A stretch of DNA of 64,000 nucleotides from Okapia johnstoni (GCA_024291935.2 CM044322.1:25977405-26041404); one strand, 5' to 3'. Positions 20,763 to 32,118 are shown, counted from the stretch's first letter. The notes: a model not told the origin generated them from the letters alone. Program-made: numbers and translations.

Positions 20763-21162
20763 CACCCAGAATTTTGGCTTTATTCATGTATAGCAAAGCT
20801 AACAGATCAGGAGATGATTGCTGTTGAAAAGATGATTTGTTAGTAATGGTTTCTAAGAGTAAGGCATCATGCCAAAGCATGCAGGGCCACATGGGGAAGT
20901 ACTAGGGTTGTTAAGTGGGAAGAAAGCATGGGCCACAGCCTTTATTAGGGTTTTCTCAGAAACAATAGATGAGGCAGGGTTAATGAGCACAGGGTTGGAG
21001 TGTTTGAATAATTTCAGCGGCTCTTGACTATATAGGTGGCCCCTAGCTGTCCAGCACCTGGTCCAGGGTGACTCAGGACAAGGGCATATTAACTTGGTAT
21101 GTAAGAGTTTGAGAAAGGAACTGGTTGGGGGTCTGGGCTCTGGATTGGTGTGTATGCATATC
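20763..21162. other. Unassigned sequence
   Basis: No family recognised. The 126-codon minus frame crossing 20853-21233 has no recognisable domain. Confidence 0.4.
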
Positions 21163-21349
21163 AAAGTCATGGTCAATTGATAGATGAATGGATAAAGAAG
21201 TTGTCGTACATATATACAATGGAGTATTATCAACCATAAAAAAGAACAAATTTGAGTTAGCTATAGTGAGGTGGATGAAACTAGAGCCTATTATACAGAG
21301 TGAAGTAAGTCAGAAAGAAAAAAACAAATATTGTATATTCATACATATG

Positions 21350-21699
21350 TTTTATTTGTACTGCAAGGAGATCAAATTTGGACTGCAAGGAGATCAAACC
21401 AGTCAATCCTAAAGGAAATCAATCCTGAATATTCATTGGAAGGACTGATGCTAAAGCTGAAACCCCAATACTTTGGCCACCTAATGCGAAGAACTGACTC
21501 ATTGGAAAAGACCCTGATGCTGGGAAAGATTAAAGGCAGGATGAGAAGGGGATGACAGAGGATGAGATGGTTGGGTGGCATCACTGATTCGATGGACATG
21601 AGCTCCAGGAGACAGTGATGGACAGGGAAGCCTGGTGTGCTGCAGTCCATGGGGTAGCAAAGAGTCAGACACTACTGAGCAACTGAACTGAACTGAATG
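21350..21699 (+). mobile_element. BovB LINE 3' end, nested in L1
   Basis: Sense BovB: 'aaccagtcaatcctaaagg', 'tgaaaccccaatactttgg', 'ctgatgctgggaaagatt', ending 'aactgaactgaactgaa'. Exact 10-bp duplication CATACATATG at 21340-21349 and 21700-21709. A 17-nt segment (actgcaaggagatcaaa) is repeated in tandem near its 5' end. Confidence 0.95.
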
Positions 21700-21957
21700 C
21701 ATACATATGAAATCTAGAAAAATGATACTGATGAACCTATTTGCAGAGCAGGAGTAGAGACACAACAGGGAAAGGAGAGGGTGGGATAAATTGAGAGAGT
21801 AGCATTGAAACATATACATTACCATATATAAAATAGCTAGCTAGTGGGAAGCTGCTGTGTAGCACAGGAAGCTCAACTTGGTGCTCTGTGACAACCTAGG
21901 TGGGTGGGATGGGGTGGCAGGTGGGAGGGAGGTTCAAGAGGGAGGGGACATATGTAT

Positions 21958-22182
21958 GTGCTGTACTGTGCCCATTCTCTTCATTCGTGTCTGATTCTTT
22001 GTGATCCCATGGGCTGTAGCCCACCAGGCCCCACCGTCCATGGGATTTTCCAGGCAAGAATACTGGAGTGGACTGCTATTTCCTTCTCCAGGGGATCTTC
22101 CTGATCTGGGGATCAAACCCACGGCTCCTGTGTCTCCTGCACTGCAGGCAATTCTTTACTGCTGAGCCACCAGGGAAGCCCA
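21958..22182 (-). mobile_element. Bov-tA/BovA2 SINE, nested in L1
   Basis: Antisense SINE from 'ctgtactgtgcccattc' to 'agccaccagggaagccc'. Exact 10-bp duplication GACATATGTA at 21948-21957 and 22183-22192. It is younger than the host L1. Confidence 0.95.
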
Positions 22183-22404
22183 GACATATGTAAACGTATG
22201 GCTAATTCATGTTGTTGTATGACAGAAACCAACACAATATGGTAAAGCAACTATCCTCCAATTTAAAAAAAAGTCATGGTCAGAGGCAAGTTGTTTGCTA
22301 TCTCTAGGAATTAGCCAACCCTGGGAGCAGCGGTCCCTCCCCAGGTCCAAAGACCCCTAAGATGTCAAAGCATTATAAAATGTAGAAAATAAAAAAACAT
22401 TATT

Positions 22405-22600
22405 ACGTTTTTGTATTGACTTCTTAAATCCTTACAGCTGCCCTCCAAGGTTGCTAATGCCCTAAAAGCATCAACCTCCTCATTTTACAGGGAAAGAAAC
22501 TGAGGCATATGAACTTGCCCAGGGGTCCTCAGCTGGTCAGAGATGAGCTGGGGCTGGAACCCAGGCATTCAGACCCCACAGTCTGCACTCCCAAGAACCT
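22405..22600 (-). mobile_element. MIR SINE
   Basis: Antisense MIR: 'cctcattttacagggaaag', 'aaactgaggcatatgaac', 'cagctggtcagagatgagctg' and 'ctggaacccaggcattc'. Confidence 0.78.
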
Positions 22601-22671
22601 TGTCCCTGGCCTTTGCATGAGAAAGGATATGGTTTCCAGCCTTGTTGAGCACATCTAAGAAGTGACTTGTG

Positions 22672-22808
22672 GGGCTTCCCTAGTGGTCCAGTGGTTAGGA
22701 CACTCTGCTTCCTCTGCTGAGGGCATGGGTTCCATCCCTGGTCAGGGAACTAAGATCCTATATGCTGCGTGGCATGGCCAAAAAAAATAGGGGGAAAAAG
22801 AAGAAGAA
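22672..22808 (+). mobile_element. CHR-1-type SINE
   Basis: Sense: 'gggcttccctagtggtcc', 'gggttccatccctggtcag', 'gctgcgtggcatggcc' and an A-rich tail. Exact 9-bp duplication TGACTTGTG at 22663-22671 and 22809-22817. Confidence 0.95.
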
Positions 22809-22817
22809 TGACTTGTG

Positions 22818-23694
22818 ACTTGTGAGCCAAGGTTCAAGGAGGCACCACCTTTCTCCTTCAAGGGTGAAGGATGCAGGGAGAAGTGGGTGTGGGGAGGTGT
22901 TTCCCACCTTAGACCAATGTGGCGGGATGGAGTGGGCTGGCTGGAACCCAGCTGACTGTGCAGCTCACCTGTGGATATTTTAAACCTGCAGATGCCTGGC
23001 ATTCGAGACCCAGGAGATCTCAAAATGCAGACAACTCAACACAGGGTGTATGTCACACTTGTTTTTATCATAAAAGATAAGATGCATAAGAGTATCAGCA
23101 GCTCCACCAATAGCACCTGGTCTCTCTCATTTGAACTGGTTTCTTTAAGTCCATTAAAATCCTCTCTCTGTTTCTTTTTCCAGAACTGTTCATACCAGAA
23201 TCTGAAAAGCAGATCTCTTTGTTTATATTTCCCTTGGCTGTTTTAAAACCCTGTTTGTCACATCTGACATCCTGCAAGTTTCATATCAGATATGAGAGCA
23301 AGAGCCTGCTGAACGCATGATGGGAGGGAAGATGTGAGCTGAAAGCCATACAGGCTCTGACCCCTAGCACTTTCCCGGGAACTGGAAATGGACAGTGTCT
23401 CAGTGGTGGGAATGAACCTGAGAAAAACAGGCTGAGTTCAATTGCCTGGGCATTGAGTCACTCCACATGTGCAGAGATACAGTAAAGACCACAATTAAAA
23501 CCCTGTCACCGTTATTGGACAGTTGTGACCTCCTCCAGAAAGATGCATAGGTCAAACACACCAATTAGATTACTGTAATGGGATATTAAAGCAGAGATGT
23601 GAAGCTAAGATTTCTCACCCATTCTGCATCCAGGGGACACTTCTCAGCTGTTGGACTGCAACTCATGTTACCATTAGGCTCCCTTTGACCCTCC
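22818..23694. other. Repeat-poor single-copy stretch
   Basis: About 880 bp with no recognised repeat or exon. Candidate for cross-species comparison, no more. Confidence 0.4.
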
Positions 23695-24165
23695 AAGGAG
23701 CACCGACCATCCTCTCCTTTCAGCCTTCCAGTACATTTCCATCACTCTAGCATCCATGACACAGTGTTGACATGTAGGAAGCACTCAGCAATTTTTTGTC
23801 AAATAAATGTGTGAAGAATGAGTAATATGTGTTAATTACCTGTTTGTTAACCTCACCAGCCTGTTAGCTACTTCTTAGCAGGGATGGTCTTATCTTTTCC
23901 CAGCTCCAACTCATTGTCTTGCACGCAGTAGATCCTCAGGGACGGTTCCCCAGGCTGACTTAGAAATACAGGGCGTATCCTCTTGTATGCTAGTTATTTG
24001 TGTTTGTGTGTGTGCTGCCTCCTGCCCTGCATCTTCTACACCACTAAGGCAGTTCTTTATAATTCTTTGGATTTCCCCAGCATCTAGCACATACCTGGCA
24101 CATAGCAGGAGCTCAATGAAATACATACTATCATTGAGTAATATTTGAGCAGCAATTCCATTTTT
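23695..24165 (+). mobile_element. L2-type fragments (three short matches)
   Basis: Matches near 23765-23825 ('gtaggaagcactcagcaa'), 23890-23945 ('cacgcagtagatcctcagg') and 24070-24125 ('cagcatctagcacatacc'). They may be parts of one decayed L2 or separate L2/MIR ends. Confidence 0.5.
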
Positions 24166-24178
24166 CTTACCCATTGGA

Positions 24179-24387
24179 AAGATTGGCTGTGCTGGGTCTT
24201 CATTGCTGTGCGCAGGCTTTCTCTAGCTGCAGCAATCAGGGGCTTCTCTTGTTACATAGCATGGGCTCAGTTGTGGTGCATGGGCTTAGTTGCCTTGTAG
24301 TATGTGGGATCTTCCCGGACCAGGGATCGAACTTATGTCCCCTGCATTGGCAGACAGAGTCTCAACCATTGGACCACCAGGGAAGTC
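24179..24387 (-). mobile_element. CHR-2-type SINE
   Basis: Antisense: 'ggctgtgctgggtcttcattg', 'ctttctctagctgcagc' and 'gggatcttcccggaccagg' to 'ccaccagggaagtccc'. Exact 9-bp duplication CCCATTGGA at 24170-24178 and 24388-24396; the right copy overlaps the SINE border by the shared C residues. Confidence 0.93.
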
Positions 24388-24689
24388 CCCATTGGAGTAT
24401 TTATATTTCTTTTGAAATATGATTAGAATTGTTCTCTGTTCAGCACCTGGCTGTCCCATTTCAGTCTAGAATAGAATGAGTGAACCTGTCCTGGGCCTCA
24501 TCTAAGCAGGTTATAACTTGAGTATTGAGGTAGGGTTTGGCCTCATATAAGCTCCTGGGAGCTTTTCCTATCACCTTTGCAAGCCTTAACATGTTTCTTT
24601 GTTATTGAGCCTTTTAGTGGACAGAGTAGAACCAGGAAGCCCAACCTCAAGAGGCTGACTTTTCAAGTGGGTCTCTTGGAATCATGGGT

Positions 24690-24865
24690 GGAGGGAACTT
24701 GGTGGTCAAAGTTGGGCAGATTAGCTTGGTCACAGCTCTGCCACTTACCAGCTCTTCTATCTTAAGGCCAAGTTGTTCCACAGATGAGCAAGCTCCAATT
24801 TTCCCATCTATAAAGTGGGGATAAATTGTATCCACTATAAAGTAAGACAAGGATTGGATGGTAAG
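24690..24865 (+). mobile_element. MIR SINE
   Basis: Sense: 'cacagctctgccacttaccagc', 'ccaattttcccatctataa' and 'agtggggataaattgtatcc'. Confidence 0.75.
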
Positions 24866-24873
24866 CTTTAGTT

Positions 24874-25380
24874 TCTTTTTGCTACTGTAACAAATTACCA
24901 TCAACTCAGCAGCTTAATAAAACAACACACGTTTATTCTATTATAGTTCTGGTGACTGGAAGTCTGGAATGAGTCTGAGGAGGCTAAACTCATGGTATCA
25001 ACTGCTGAGTCTTTCTAGAGGCTCCAGGAGAGAACCCGTTTCCGTACCTTTTCTAGCTCCGAGAGGTTGCCTGCGTTCCCTGGCTCGTGGTGCCTCTCTC
25101 CATCCTCAAAGCCAGAATCTTCTTTTTCTGATTGTGCTTCCCATAGCTTCTGTTGTCACATGGCCTGCTTCCCACTTCACTCCCTGCTGCCTCTCTCTTA
25201 CCAAGACTCTCATTACTGGATCAGGCCCAGCTGGATCAGCCAGAATCATCTCTCCATCTCTAGATCCTTAACTTAGTCACATCTGCAGAGTCTCTTTTAC
25301 CATGCAAAGTGACATATACACAGGTTCTGGGGCTTAGCATCAGGACATCACTGGGGGCTATTATTCAGCCCCCCACAGAA
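24874..25380 (+). mobile_element. Ancient MER-type repeat, copy 2
   Basis: Begins 'tctttttgctactgtaac', then 'cacacgtttattctatta', 'gtcacatggcctgcttccc', 'ttagtcacatctgcagagtc' and ends 'ttattcagccccccacag'. Same family and strand as 5378-6065. Confidence 0.65.
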
Positions 25381-26122
25381 GGGGTTGTGTATATGGTGAC
25401 CTTCATGTAACTAACGCACCACATTGCCCTGTTCGCTTCATTCCCAGAGCAAGGCTTACATCTGAGACTGTTATAGTTTGGGTTTTTGCAGAAGCAAACT
25501 GAGCCAAGGATTCAGGAAAAAAATAGTTTATCTGAGAGGTGGGAGGGCACCAGAAGGGCTTCAGGAAAATGAGACGTGGCAGGGAAGGCAGCCATGCAAG
25601 CGAGGGTGTGGTTCTAAGCCAGGTACTACTGTGGGAGATGGGAAGTTGATCCTGCTGGAGAAACTGGGGGAGTGCATGCAGAACATGCCTCAGGGTTATC
25701 CAGTCCTACGGGTGAGGGGGCTGGGGTCTTTATACACCAGTTCCCATCCGTCCTTGCTGTCAGAATTTCCATTGTTCTGTGGCACCTGCTGTGCAAGTGG
25801 CAAGGTGAGCTCCAGCAGGGAAAGGAGATCCTCAGGCAGAGAACTGAAGACAGGGGCAGCTGGAAGTCAGGCCAGTGGGCACCCATGTGCTCAGGGCATG
25901 GGCACATGGTAAGAGCAACTGACTGCTTTACACTGAGATACGGAGTCTCTGCATAGCCGGCAGTTCCTTGACCACCCTGCTGGGGTCCCTTGTCTCCCAG
26001 CAGCCAAGTCCTTTGCTTGCTAAGATCCACTGTTGTTATTCCAAAACCTGTTTATGCCTGTTGTATACATATTCAATGAAACTAAGGTAAAGACTTGATG
26101 GGAGTAAATTGCTTTTTAAAAA
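25381..26122. other. Unassigned stretch
   Basis: 25470-26035 starts 'tatagtttgggtttttgcag' and looks like an old repeat (perhaps LTR-derived), but I cannot name it. Overlapping frames of 134 and 144 codons on opposite strands show no domains. Confidence 0.4.
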
Positions 26123-26132
26123 TGCTGTTCAG

Positions 26133-26250
26133 GGACTTCCCTGGCAGTCCAGTGGTTCAGACACCGCTCTTCCACTGCAGGGGGCACAGGTTCAACCCTT
26201 GGTCGGGGAACTAAGATCCCACATGTTGCACAGCCAAATAAATAAATAAT
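26133..26250 (+). mobile_element. CHR-1-type SINE
   Basis: Sense: 'gacttccctggcagtccag', 'ggttcaacccttggtcgg', 'ggaactaagatcccacatg' and an AAATAAATAAAT tail. 10-bp duplication with one mismatch (TGCTGTTCAG 26123-26132, TGCAGTTCAG 26251-26260). Confidence 0.93.
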
Positions 26251-26379
26251 TGCAGTTCAGTTAGATGTGGTCAAGACAACTATAGATAGTGGTAGAGAGG
26301 AAGAACCACAAAATTCCAGAAGAGGTCGTTGTTTCTCCCTCTAAAGAAGCTGAAGTTAATCATCACTGATGAGTTATAG

Positions 26380-26570
26380 GTGTGCTCTGTGTGTGCACCT
26401 GTGTGTATTCTATTCTCGTAAGTCCATGAGGTAGGTATGATTCCCATTTTATAGATTATGGGTGGAGAAACTGAGACCCAAATCCCCAAGGCCCAGGTGT
26501 TGGTAAGTAACAGAACCGTACTCCATGCCCCCCTTGGAGGCCTCATCAGAATTTCCAGCATACCCACCTC
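26380..26570 (-). mobile_element. MIR SINE
   Basis: Antisense: 'gtaagtccatgaggtagg', 'cattttatagattatggg' and 'gagaaactgagacccaaatc'. Confidence 0.72.
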
Positions 26571-26704
26571 AGTCTGACCACTTTCGTAGAACTGACACCA
26601 TCCCACTTCGCTAGGAAAGACTCTAGGCAATCCTTTCTCTGCCCTCCCCCAACCTGGGAGCTTCCTTCATTGACAAGAATGATCTCTTTATTCCATATTT
26701 TTAT

Positions 26705-26834
26705 TCTCTTTTTTTAATCTTTTGGCTGTGGCCCACGGCATGTGGGATCTTAGTTCCTTGACCAGGGATCGAACCTGTGCCGCCTGTATTGGCAGTGTGG
26801 CGTCTTAACCACTGGACCACCAGGGATGTCCCCC
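26705..26834 (-). mobile_element. CHR-1-type SINE
   Basis: Antisense: 'tttttttaatcttttggctg', 'catgtgggatcttagttcc' and 'ggaccaccagggatgtcccc'. Confidence 0.92.
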
Positions 26835-27604
26835 CACCTTTTCTTAAGCTCTTTTGATGTTAATGAACTTCTACTGCCTCTTAATCGACTATGGGAACCA
26901 CCCCCAGATTGTAACAAAGTCAGCCTCACCCTCACCTTCTTCCCATCAAAGACGACCTAGCAGCAATTCTGGGTAGTCTGTCTCTGCTTTGCCTGATATC
27001 AGGGTGCAGCAGAAGGATGAGAGGAAAGGCCCTAATGCTGGCCTTGGCTTTTAAGGAGACCTCTAGGTCTGAGACTGTGACGGCAATAGCAGTGAACCTC
27101 AGCAGATGCTCAGTCCTGGGGTCTGCAGGGCCCGGGGCTGCTGTCTTCCCTGTGAGTGCCTGAGCCTAGGCTCCGTCTGGGATTCAGTTTGTGGGGAGGA
27201 GGAAAAGCCTTCGCCAAAGCAGAGCTTATTAACCAGGCCACAAGCACCTTCAGCTGGCTGAGTTTCTTCTTCCATTTTATGTGGAATTCCTGGCAGACGT
27301 GACTCAGGAACAGAACTCCCCTCAAGAGAACTAGTTCGATAAGAGGTACCCACAGACCTGTCAATGGACGAACGTGGGTGCAAGTCATGCTGCTCTGATA
27401 AGGCAGTCCTTGCTCTCCTCCAAATGGAACATTGATCAACTCACACTGTGATTACCAGCATCCCAAGTAGCCTTGCTTATTTTCACTGAGGTTTGATTTG
27501 CTGGTTTTTAGGGGAAATCTCAGTTGGCTAGTTGATGGCTATGGTAATTCCTTCAGTATCAAAATGGGAGCCTTAAAATATTGAAAATAATCTGAATGTC
27601 CAAC
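26835..27604. other. Unassigned sequence
   Basis: No repeat or exon recognised. A 109-codon minus frame (27110-27439) has no known domain. Confidence 0.4.
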
Positions 27605-27736
27605 AACAATAAAAGTGAAAGTCATTCAGTTGTGTCCGACTCTTTGCGACCCCATGGGCTATACAGTCCATGGAATTCTGCAGGCCACAATACTGGAGTG
27701 GGTAGCCTTTCCCTTCTCCAGGGAATCTTCTAAGCC
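27605..27736 (-). mobile_element. Bov SINE fragment
   Basis: Antisense: 'aaagtgaaagtcattcagttg', 'ccccatgggctatacagtcc' and 'atactggagtgggtagcc'. The head is missing. Confidence 0.92.
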
Positions 27737-27879
27737 AGTTAAATAACTCATAAGGTATTTGCATGGTATGATACTGCAAAGGTATTTGTGTGGTACAATA
27801 CTTCAAAGCAACTACAAATTACGCTGTAAAAGAAAAAAAAATAGCAGCCTTTTATGAGGCTGGATTAGGGAAGGCATGG

Positions 27880-28568
27880 ACCATGTTCAATTAACCTGTA
27901 TTGAGTGCCTGATATGGTGGGGCCTTGGGAGAGGCAGCAGGGGCATAGAGCTGGGACATAATTGCTGGACAAGAGATGAGTCAACAAGCATGTGGTAAGT
28001 GCTACAAGGAAGGTAAGTATAGAGACCTGTAAGAAGATAGATAGCTTCTCCACCTCTGGGTGTGGGGTTAGGGCATAGTAATGATACCCATAGGAGGTGA
28101 CATGGGAGCTGAGTTGGGAGGGATGAGTCTGGATTAGCCAAGTGGAGAAGATGAAAAGGGTGCTCTAGGCTGTCTGGACAAAAGCAGTTGTTGTTTAGTC
28201 ACTCAGTCCTGTCTGACTCTTTGCACCCCGTGCACTGTAGCCCACCAGGCTCCTCTGTGCATAGGATTTTCCCAGGCAAGAATACTGGAGTGGGTTGCCA
28301 TTTCCTTCTCCAGGGGATCTTCCCGACCCAGGGATCAAACCCGTGTCTCTTACATTGGCAGGCAGATTCTTTACCACTGAGTCACCTAGGAATCCCCCCA
28401 AAGAGAGAGGCCAGAACAAAACGACATATGAGAAGAATTTTGGGGAGTTTGCTGTGGCCAGGATGTAGGATTGAAGTGGGGGAAGAGCCGTCTGGAGATG
28501 CAGACAAATTCCAGCCAGTGAGGCCTTTGGATCTTGCCAAGAAGCTGAGTTTTGACCCTGGAAGTAGT
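27880..28568 (-). mobile_element. L2 LINE fragment, split by a Bov SINE
   Basis: Antisense L2: 'ctgtattgagtgcctgatatg', 'aagcatgtggtaagtgctac' and 'gtgacatgggagctgag'. After the SINE come 'gtttgctgtggccaggatg' and 'agctgagttttgaccctgg'. Confidence 0.62.
28188..28397 (-). mobile_element. Bov-tA/BovA2 SINE
   Basis: Antisense from 'gttgttgtttagtcactcag' to 'gtcacctaggaatcccc'. Inserted in L2 sequence. Confidence 0.94.
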
Positions 28569-28989
28569 CAATAGCTGTATCTGCTTTTTTTACAGCATAA
28601 AACTCAGCATGATTTATCTGTGTAATAATGAGTCATATTTTAGGAGTTTTCCATGCATTTTCATGGGGCTTAAGTTGATAGGCAAATTCTGCTCTTCAGT
28701 TTTAATTATGCAAACTCAAGAGGCGAGAGTTCTTCTCTTCATTTTCAACGAGGAGACCGGAGTCTGTGCACTGGCCCCCTACCAGTGACTAGTGCTGGAG
28801 TTCTTCAGTTCCCCTGCTGCCTGAGGGGCAGGGACTTAATGTTCTGTCACTGATGTTAGCATATGCTGACCTGGCCTGGATCTTCCCCCATTCTTATCTC
28901 TTCTCTCCAAATCCTTTGTTGTTACTATGTCGCCCCTCCCTTCTGCTTTTGCTGGTCTTCATAGCCAGCTTCTGGCACCAAATTTGTGC
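28569..28989. other. Unassigned sequence
   Basis: No repeat or exon recognised. The frame at 28552-28788 has no known domain. Confidence 0.4.
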
Positions 28990-29203
28990 ATGCATGCGTG
29001 TGTGCTCAGTTTTGTCCAACTCTTTGGGACCTTATTCACTGTAGCCCACCAGACTCCTCTGTCCATGGAGTTCTCTAGGAAAGAAGAACTGGAGTGGGTT
29101 ACCATTTCCTCCTCCAGGGGATCTTCCCGACCCAGGGATCGAACCTGTGTCTCCTTGCATTGGTGGGCAGATTGTTTAACACTGAACCACCTGAGAAGCC
29201 CTC
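28990..29203 (-). mobile_element. Bov-tA/BovA2 SINE
   Basis: Antisense: 'gtgtgctcagttttgtcc', 'actgtagcccaccagactcc', 'gggatcttcccgacccagg' and 'gaaccacctgagaagccc'. The 174-codon frame at 28927-29451 runs through it and is not a gene. Confidence 0.94.
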
Positions 29204-29289
29204 TAACACTGAATGGACTGACTCATAGACACATTGCCCATTCATCAAGCAGCCGTCTAGCTGGTCGGTCCAGGAGAGGCACTAGACTG

Positions 29290-29460
29290 TGTCTGGTTCT
29301 GGCTGTGGTACCCTGGGCACTTTCCCTCCCTGGGCCTGTGTCATCATTTATTAAAAGACAGACTCTCAAGTTCTTTCAGAGGCCATGTGTCCTGTTCACC
29401 ACTGTGCCCCTCAGTGCCAGGCACAGAGCAGGCGCTTGGTATGAACTATAGAATGAATGC
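29290..29460 (+). mobile_element. L2/MIR-type 3' fragment
   Basis: Ends with 'ctcagtgccaggcacagagc' and 'gcgcttggtatgaactatag', close to the L2 end. Confidence 0.55.
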
Positions 29461-30069
29461 CCAAAGAACCCAGCACATGCCAGGCAGCATCTGCCCCTGG
29501 GCAAATATCAAGGAGAGAAATCAAGTGAGACACTTGTCCTCCAGTCTCTAGTGGTAGAAATCAATGTGGAAGTGAATAATTAGAATATGATCCAAGAAGG
29601 TATAAAACATAAGGAAGTAGAAAATCCTGTGGCAGCAGGAGGCTGCTCCGTGGAATTCTTTAATTCCATTTCATCTCAGTGGAGGACTCTCAGCAAATGA
29701 AGGAAACCCAGCAGGATTGCCTACAGTGGGGCATCACCAAGGGTACCAAACGTTCATGTGTCCGTCGTCACCCCATCCAGGGATGCTGGTTACTTGTTAT
29801 TCCAGTTGCACAGAGTAGCACGTATCAGGCACATATTCCCTTTTGCAACTGAGATGACAGATTTGGAGAAGATAACATTTTGTTTAAAAAAAAAAAAAGC
29901 CAAGTCTTTGTCAGTTACATCTCATTTTTTTAAGTGCCAATAAGCGTTTATAGGTGAAACTGTCCTAAGTCATGTGTATGAGATTTTGTGAGACTTACCA
30001 CTGGAGGGCTGCTTAGGACCTGGCCTGTCATGTGATTCCCATCCTAGGGGAGTTGGGAGCCCCTCCCCC
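29461..30069. other. Unassigned sequence
   Basis: No family recognised. It includes a short A-run at 29886-29898. Confidence 0.4.
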
Positions 30070-30935
30070 CTTTTCTCTTTTATTAATTTTTATTGGAGGA
30101 TAGGTGCTTTACAATGCTGTGTTAGTTCTGCCGCTCAGCAAAGTAAGGCAGATACACATATACATATGCTGTTGTTGTTCAGTTGCTCAGTCATGTCTGA
30201 CTCTTTGTGACCCTATGGACTGCAGCACGCCAGTCTGTGGGCTTCCCTGTTGTTCTCTATCTGCCAGAGTTGGCTCAAACTCATGTCCATTGAGTCGATG
30301 ATGCCATCCAACCATCTCATCCTTTGTTGCCCCCTTCTCTTTTTGCCCTCAGTCTTTCCCAGCATCAGGGTCTTTTCCAGTGAGTTAGCTCTTCACATCA
30401 GGTGGCCGAAGTATTGGAGTTTCAGCTTCAGCATTAGTCCTTCCAATGAATATTCAGGGTTGATTTCCTTTAGGATTGATTGGTTTGATCTTCTTGCAGT
30501 CCAAGGGACTCTCAAGAGTCTTCTCCAGCACCACAGTTAGAAAGCATCAATTCTTCTTTATAGTCCAACTCTCACATCCATACATGACTACTGGAAAAAC
30601 CACAGCTTTGACTGTATGGACTTTTCTTGGCAAAGTGTTATCTTTGCTTTTTAACACGCTATCTATGTTTGTCATAGCTTTTCTTCCATATACATATAGC
30701 CCCTCTTTTTTACATTTCCTTTCCATTTAGATTGCCGCGAAGCACTAAGTAGAGTTCCCTGTACTATATAGTAGGTTCTCATTAATTATCTATTTTATAC
30801 ATAGTAGTGTATATATGCCAATCCCAATCTCCCAATCCATCCCACCACTCCTCTTCCCCACTTTGATATCTGTATTGTTCTCTACATAGGTGTCTCTATT
30901 TCTGCTTTGCAAATAAGTTTCCTTATCTCCTCCAT
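30070..30935 (-). mobile_element. L1 3' end interrupted by BovB
   Basis: Antisense L1: 'tattggaggataggtgctttac' on the left and 'gagttccctgtactatatag', 'ccaatctcccaatccatccc' and 'tgcttgcaaataagttt'-like sequence on the right, with BovB between. Confidence 0.88.
30168..30686 (-). mobile_element. BovB LINE 3' region, nested in L1
   Basis: Antisense BovB: 'gttgttgttcagttgctcag', 'atgatgccatccaaccatctc', 'tttcccagcatcagggtc', 'gtattggagtttcagcttc' and 'ctcacatccatacatgac'. Exact 11-bp duplication CATATACATAT at 30157-30167 and 30687-30697. The sense ORF2 C-terminal frame is broken. Confidence 0.95.
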
Positions 30936-31595
30936 TGTAAAGGTTCCTCCATGAGCTCACCTCTTGGGCAAGGTTTGGGCAAAGCTCCTGGAGGATGTTA
31001 AGAGCATGGAAACACTTTCTGGCCCAAAAAATACTAGCCCTCAGAGTGCCTGTGTTTCAAGGGGTGGGGGGTTGTAGGTAGTAGATGGATAAAATGGGAG
31101 AGGGAGCTCTGCTGGAACACTGCTCCGTAGAACTCTGTCGATCCTACTGGAAGAACCAGGAGTTAATTTCCCATTGAAAACCTAAAATGGCCAAGAGGAG
31201 AAAGAAACCAGTGCAGGGCCCTCACAGCAGCCAGAGCCCAGAGCGTCATCCAAGTCCGCCTCACCAGATGGCAAGGGGCAGGGAATCCAGAAGAGCCCAC
31301 TTCTTCAGAGCTGGTTAGACCTCGGCAGAGATGTGCTGGAGCTTCGGTTCACAACGTTCAGCCTGTCCTGGGGCAGAGGGCATGGAGAGACTCTTAAATG
31401 TCAGGAGCCCCTCCCAGAGCAGCTAGTGCGAAACAAATGCTCCATGCGGAGATAGGCGCATGTGTCACTGAGCAAAAGAACACTGTTTCACGGGGTTATT
31501 CTCATTAAACTGAGTGAACCGACGTCAAAGTGCCTGCAGGGCTTCTCTCCGGGAAACAGACTAGCAGGGTGGCAGAGGCTTCCCCTTCAGTGAAA
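30936..31595. other. Repeat-poor single-copy stretch
   Basis: No repeat or gene recognised over 660 bp. It is mixed in composition with no long frame. Confidence 0.4.
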
Positions 31596-31817
31596 GAAAG
31601 TGAAAGTGTTAGTCTGTTAGTCGCTCAGTCGTGTCCAACTGTTTGCAACCCCATGGACTGTAGCCCGCCAGGCTCCTCTGTCCATGGGATTCTCCAGGCG
31701 AGAATACGGGATTGGGTTGCCATGCCCTTCTCCAGGGGATCTTCCCAACCCAGGGATCAAACCCATGTCTCCTGCATCACAGGGAGATTCTTTACTGTCT
31801 GCACCACCAGGGAAGAA
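31596..31817 (-). mobile_element. Bov-tA/BovA2 SINE
   Basis: Antisense: 'agtgaaagtgttagtctg', 'gtcgctcagtcgtgtccaac', 'gaatacgggattgggttgcc' and 'gcaccaccagggaaga'. The 148-codon frame over it is a SINE translation. Confidence 0.95.
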
Positions 31818-32101
31818 CTGTTGACAAAGTCCATTTTCAGAGAAGGACGGGATTGCAGGATGCTGGAGACCCTGCTCTGGGGTGGCAGGAAGCTCCCTTT
31901 CTGGCCAAAGCAACCTGCTGCCTGCACACCGTCACTTCCTGCTGCGGGTAACTGGCTGCCATCTGTGAGTAAATAAGGACAGCTACACAGTTCAACCCGA
32001 GGCTGTAGTGCTCGGCACTTTCAGCCTCCATCATGAATTATGCATCTCTCAGGTCTGCTGGCTTTTTTCCTTGTCTTCCTTTTTGCAAGTGCTTGTCGTA
32101 G
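31818..32101. other. Unassigned sequence
   Basis: No repeat or gene recognised. Confidence 0.4.
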
Positions 32102-32118
32102 AAAAACATATACTTGTT

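Larger units (their letters stand above)
21176..22269 (+). mobile_element. L1-BT 3' end carrying two nested insertions
   Basis: Sense L1 pieces at 21176-21349, 21700-21957 and 22183-22269 join to one 3' end: 'tggataaagaagttgtcg', 'agtgaagtaagtcagaaag', 'gctagctagtgggaagctgc' and 'tatcctccaattt'. A 13-bp duplication AAAGTCATGGTCA (21163-21175, 22270-22282) bounds the whole insertion. Confidence 0.95.

Noticed and set aside
25478..26030. Overlapping 144- and 134-codon frames on opposite strands
   Set aside because: They are mutually overlapping with no recognisable domain, in sequence that may be an old repeat.
28927..29451. 174-codon plus-strand frame
   Set aside because: Its middle is an antisense Bov SINE, and the reading continues into unrelated flanking sequence.
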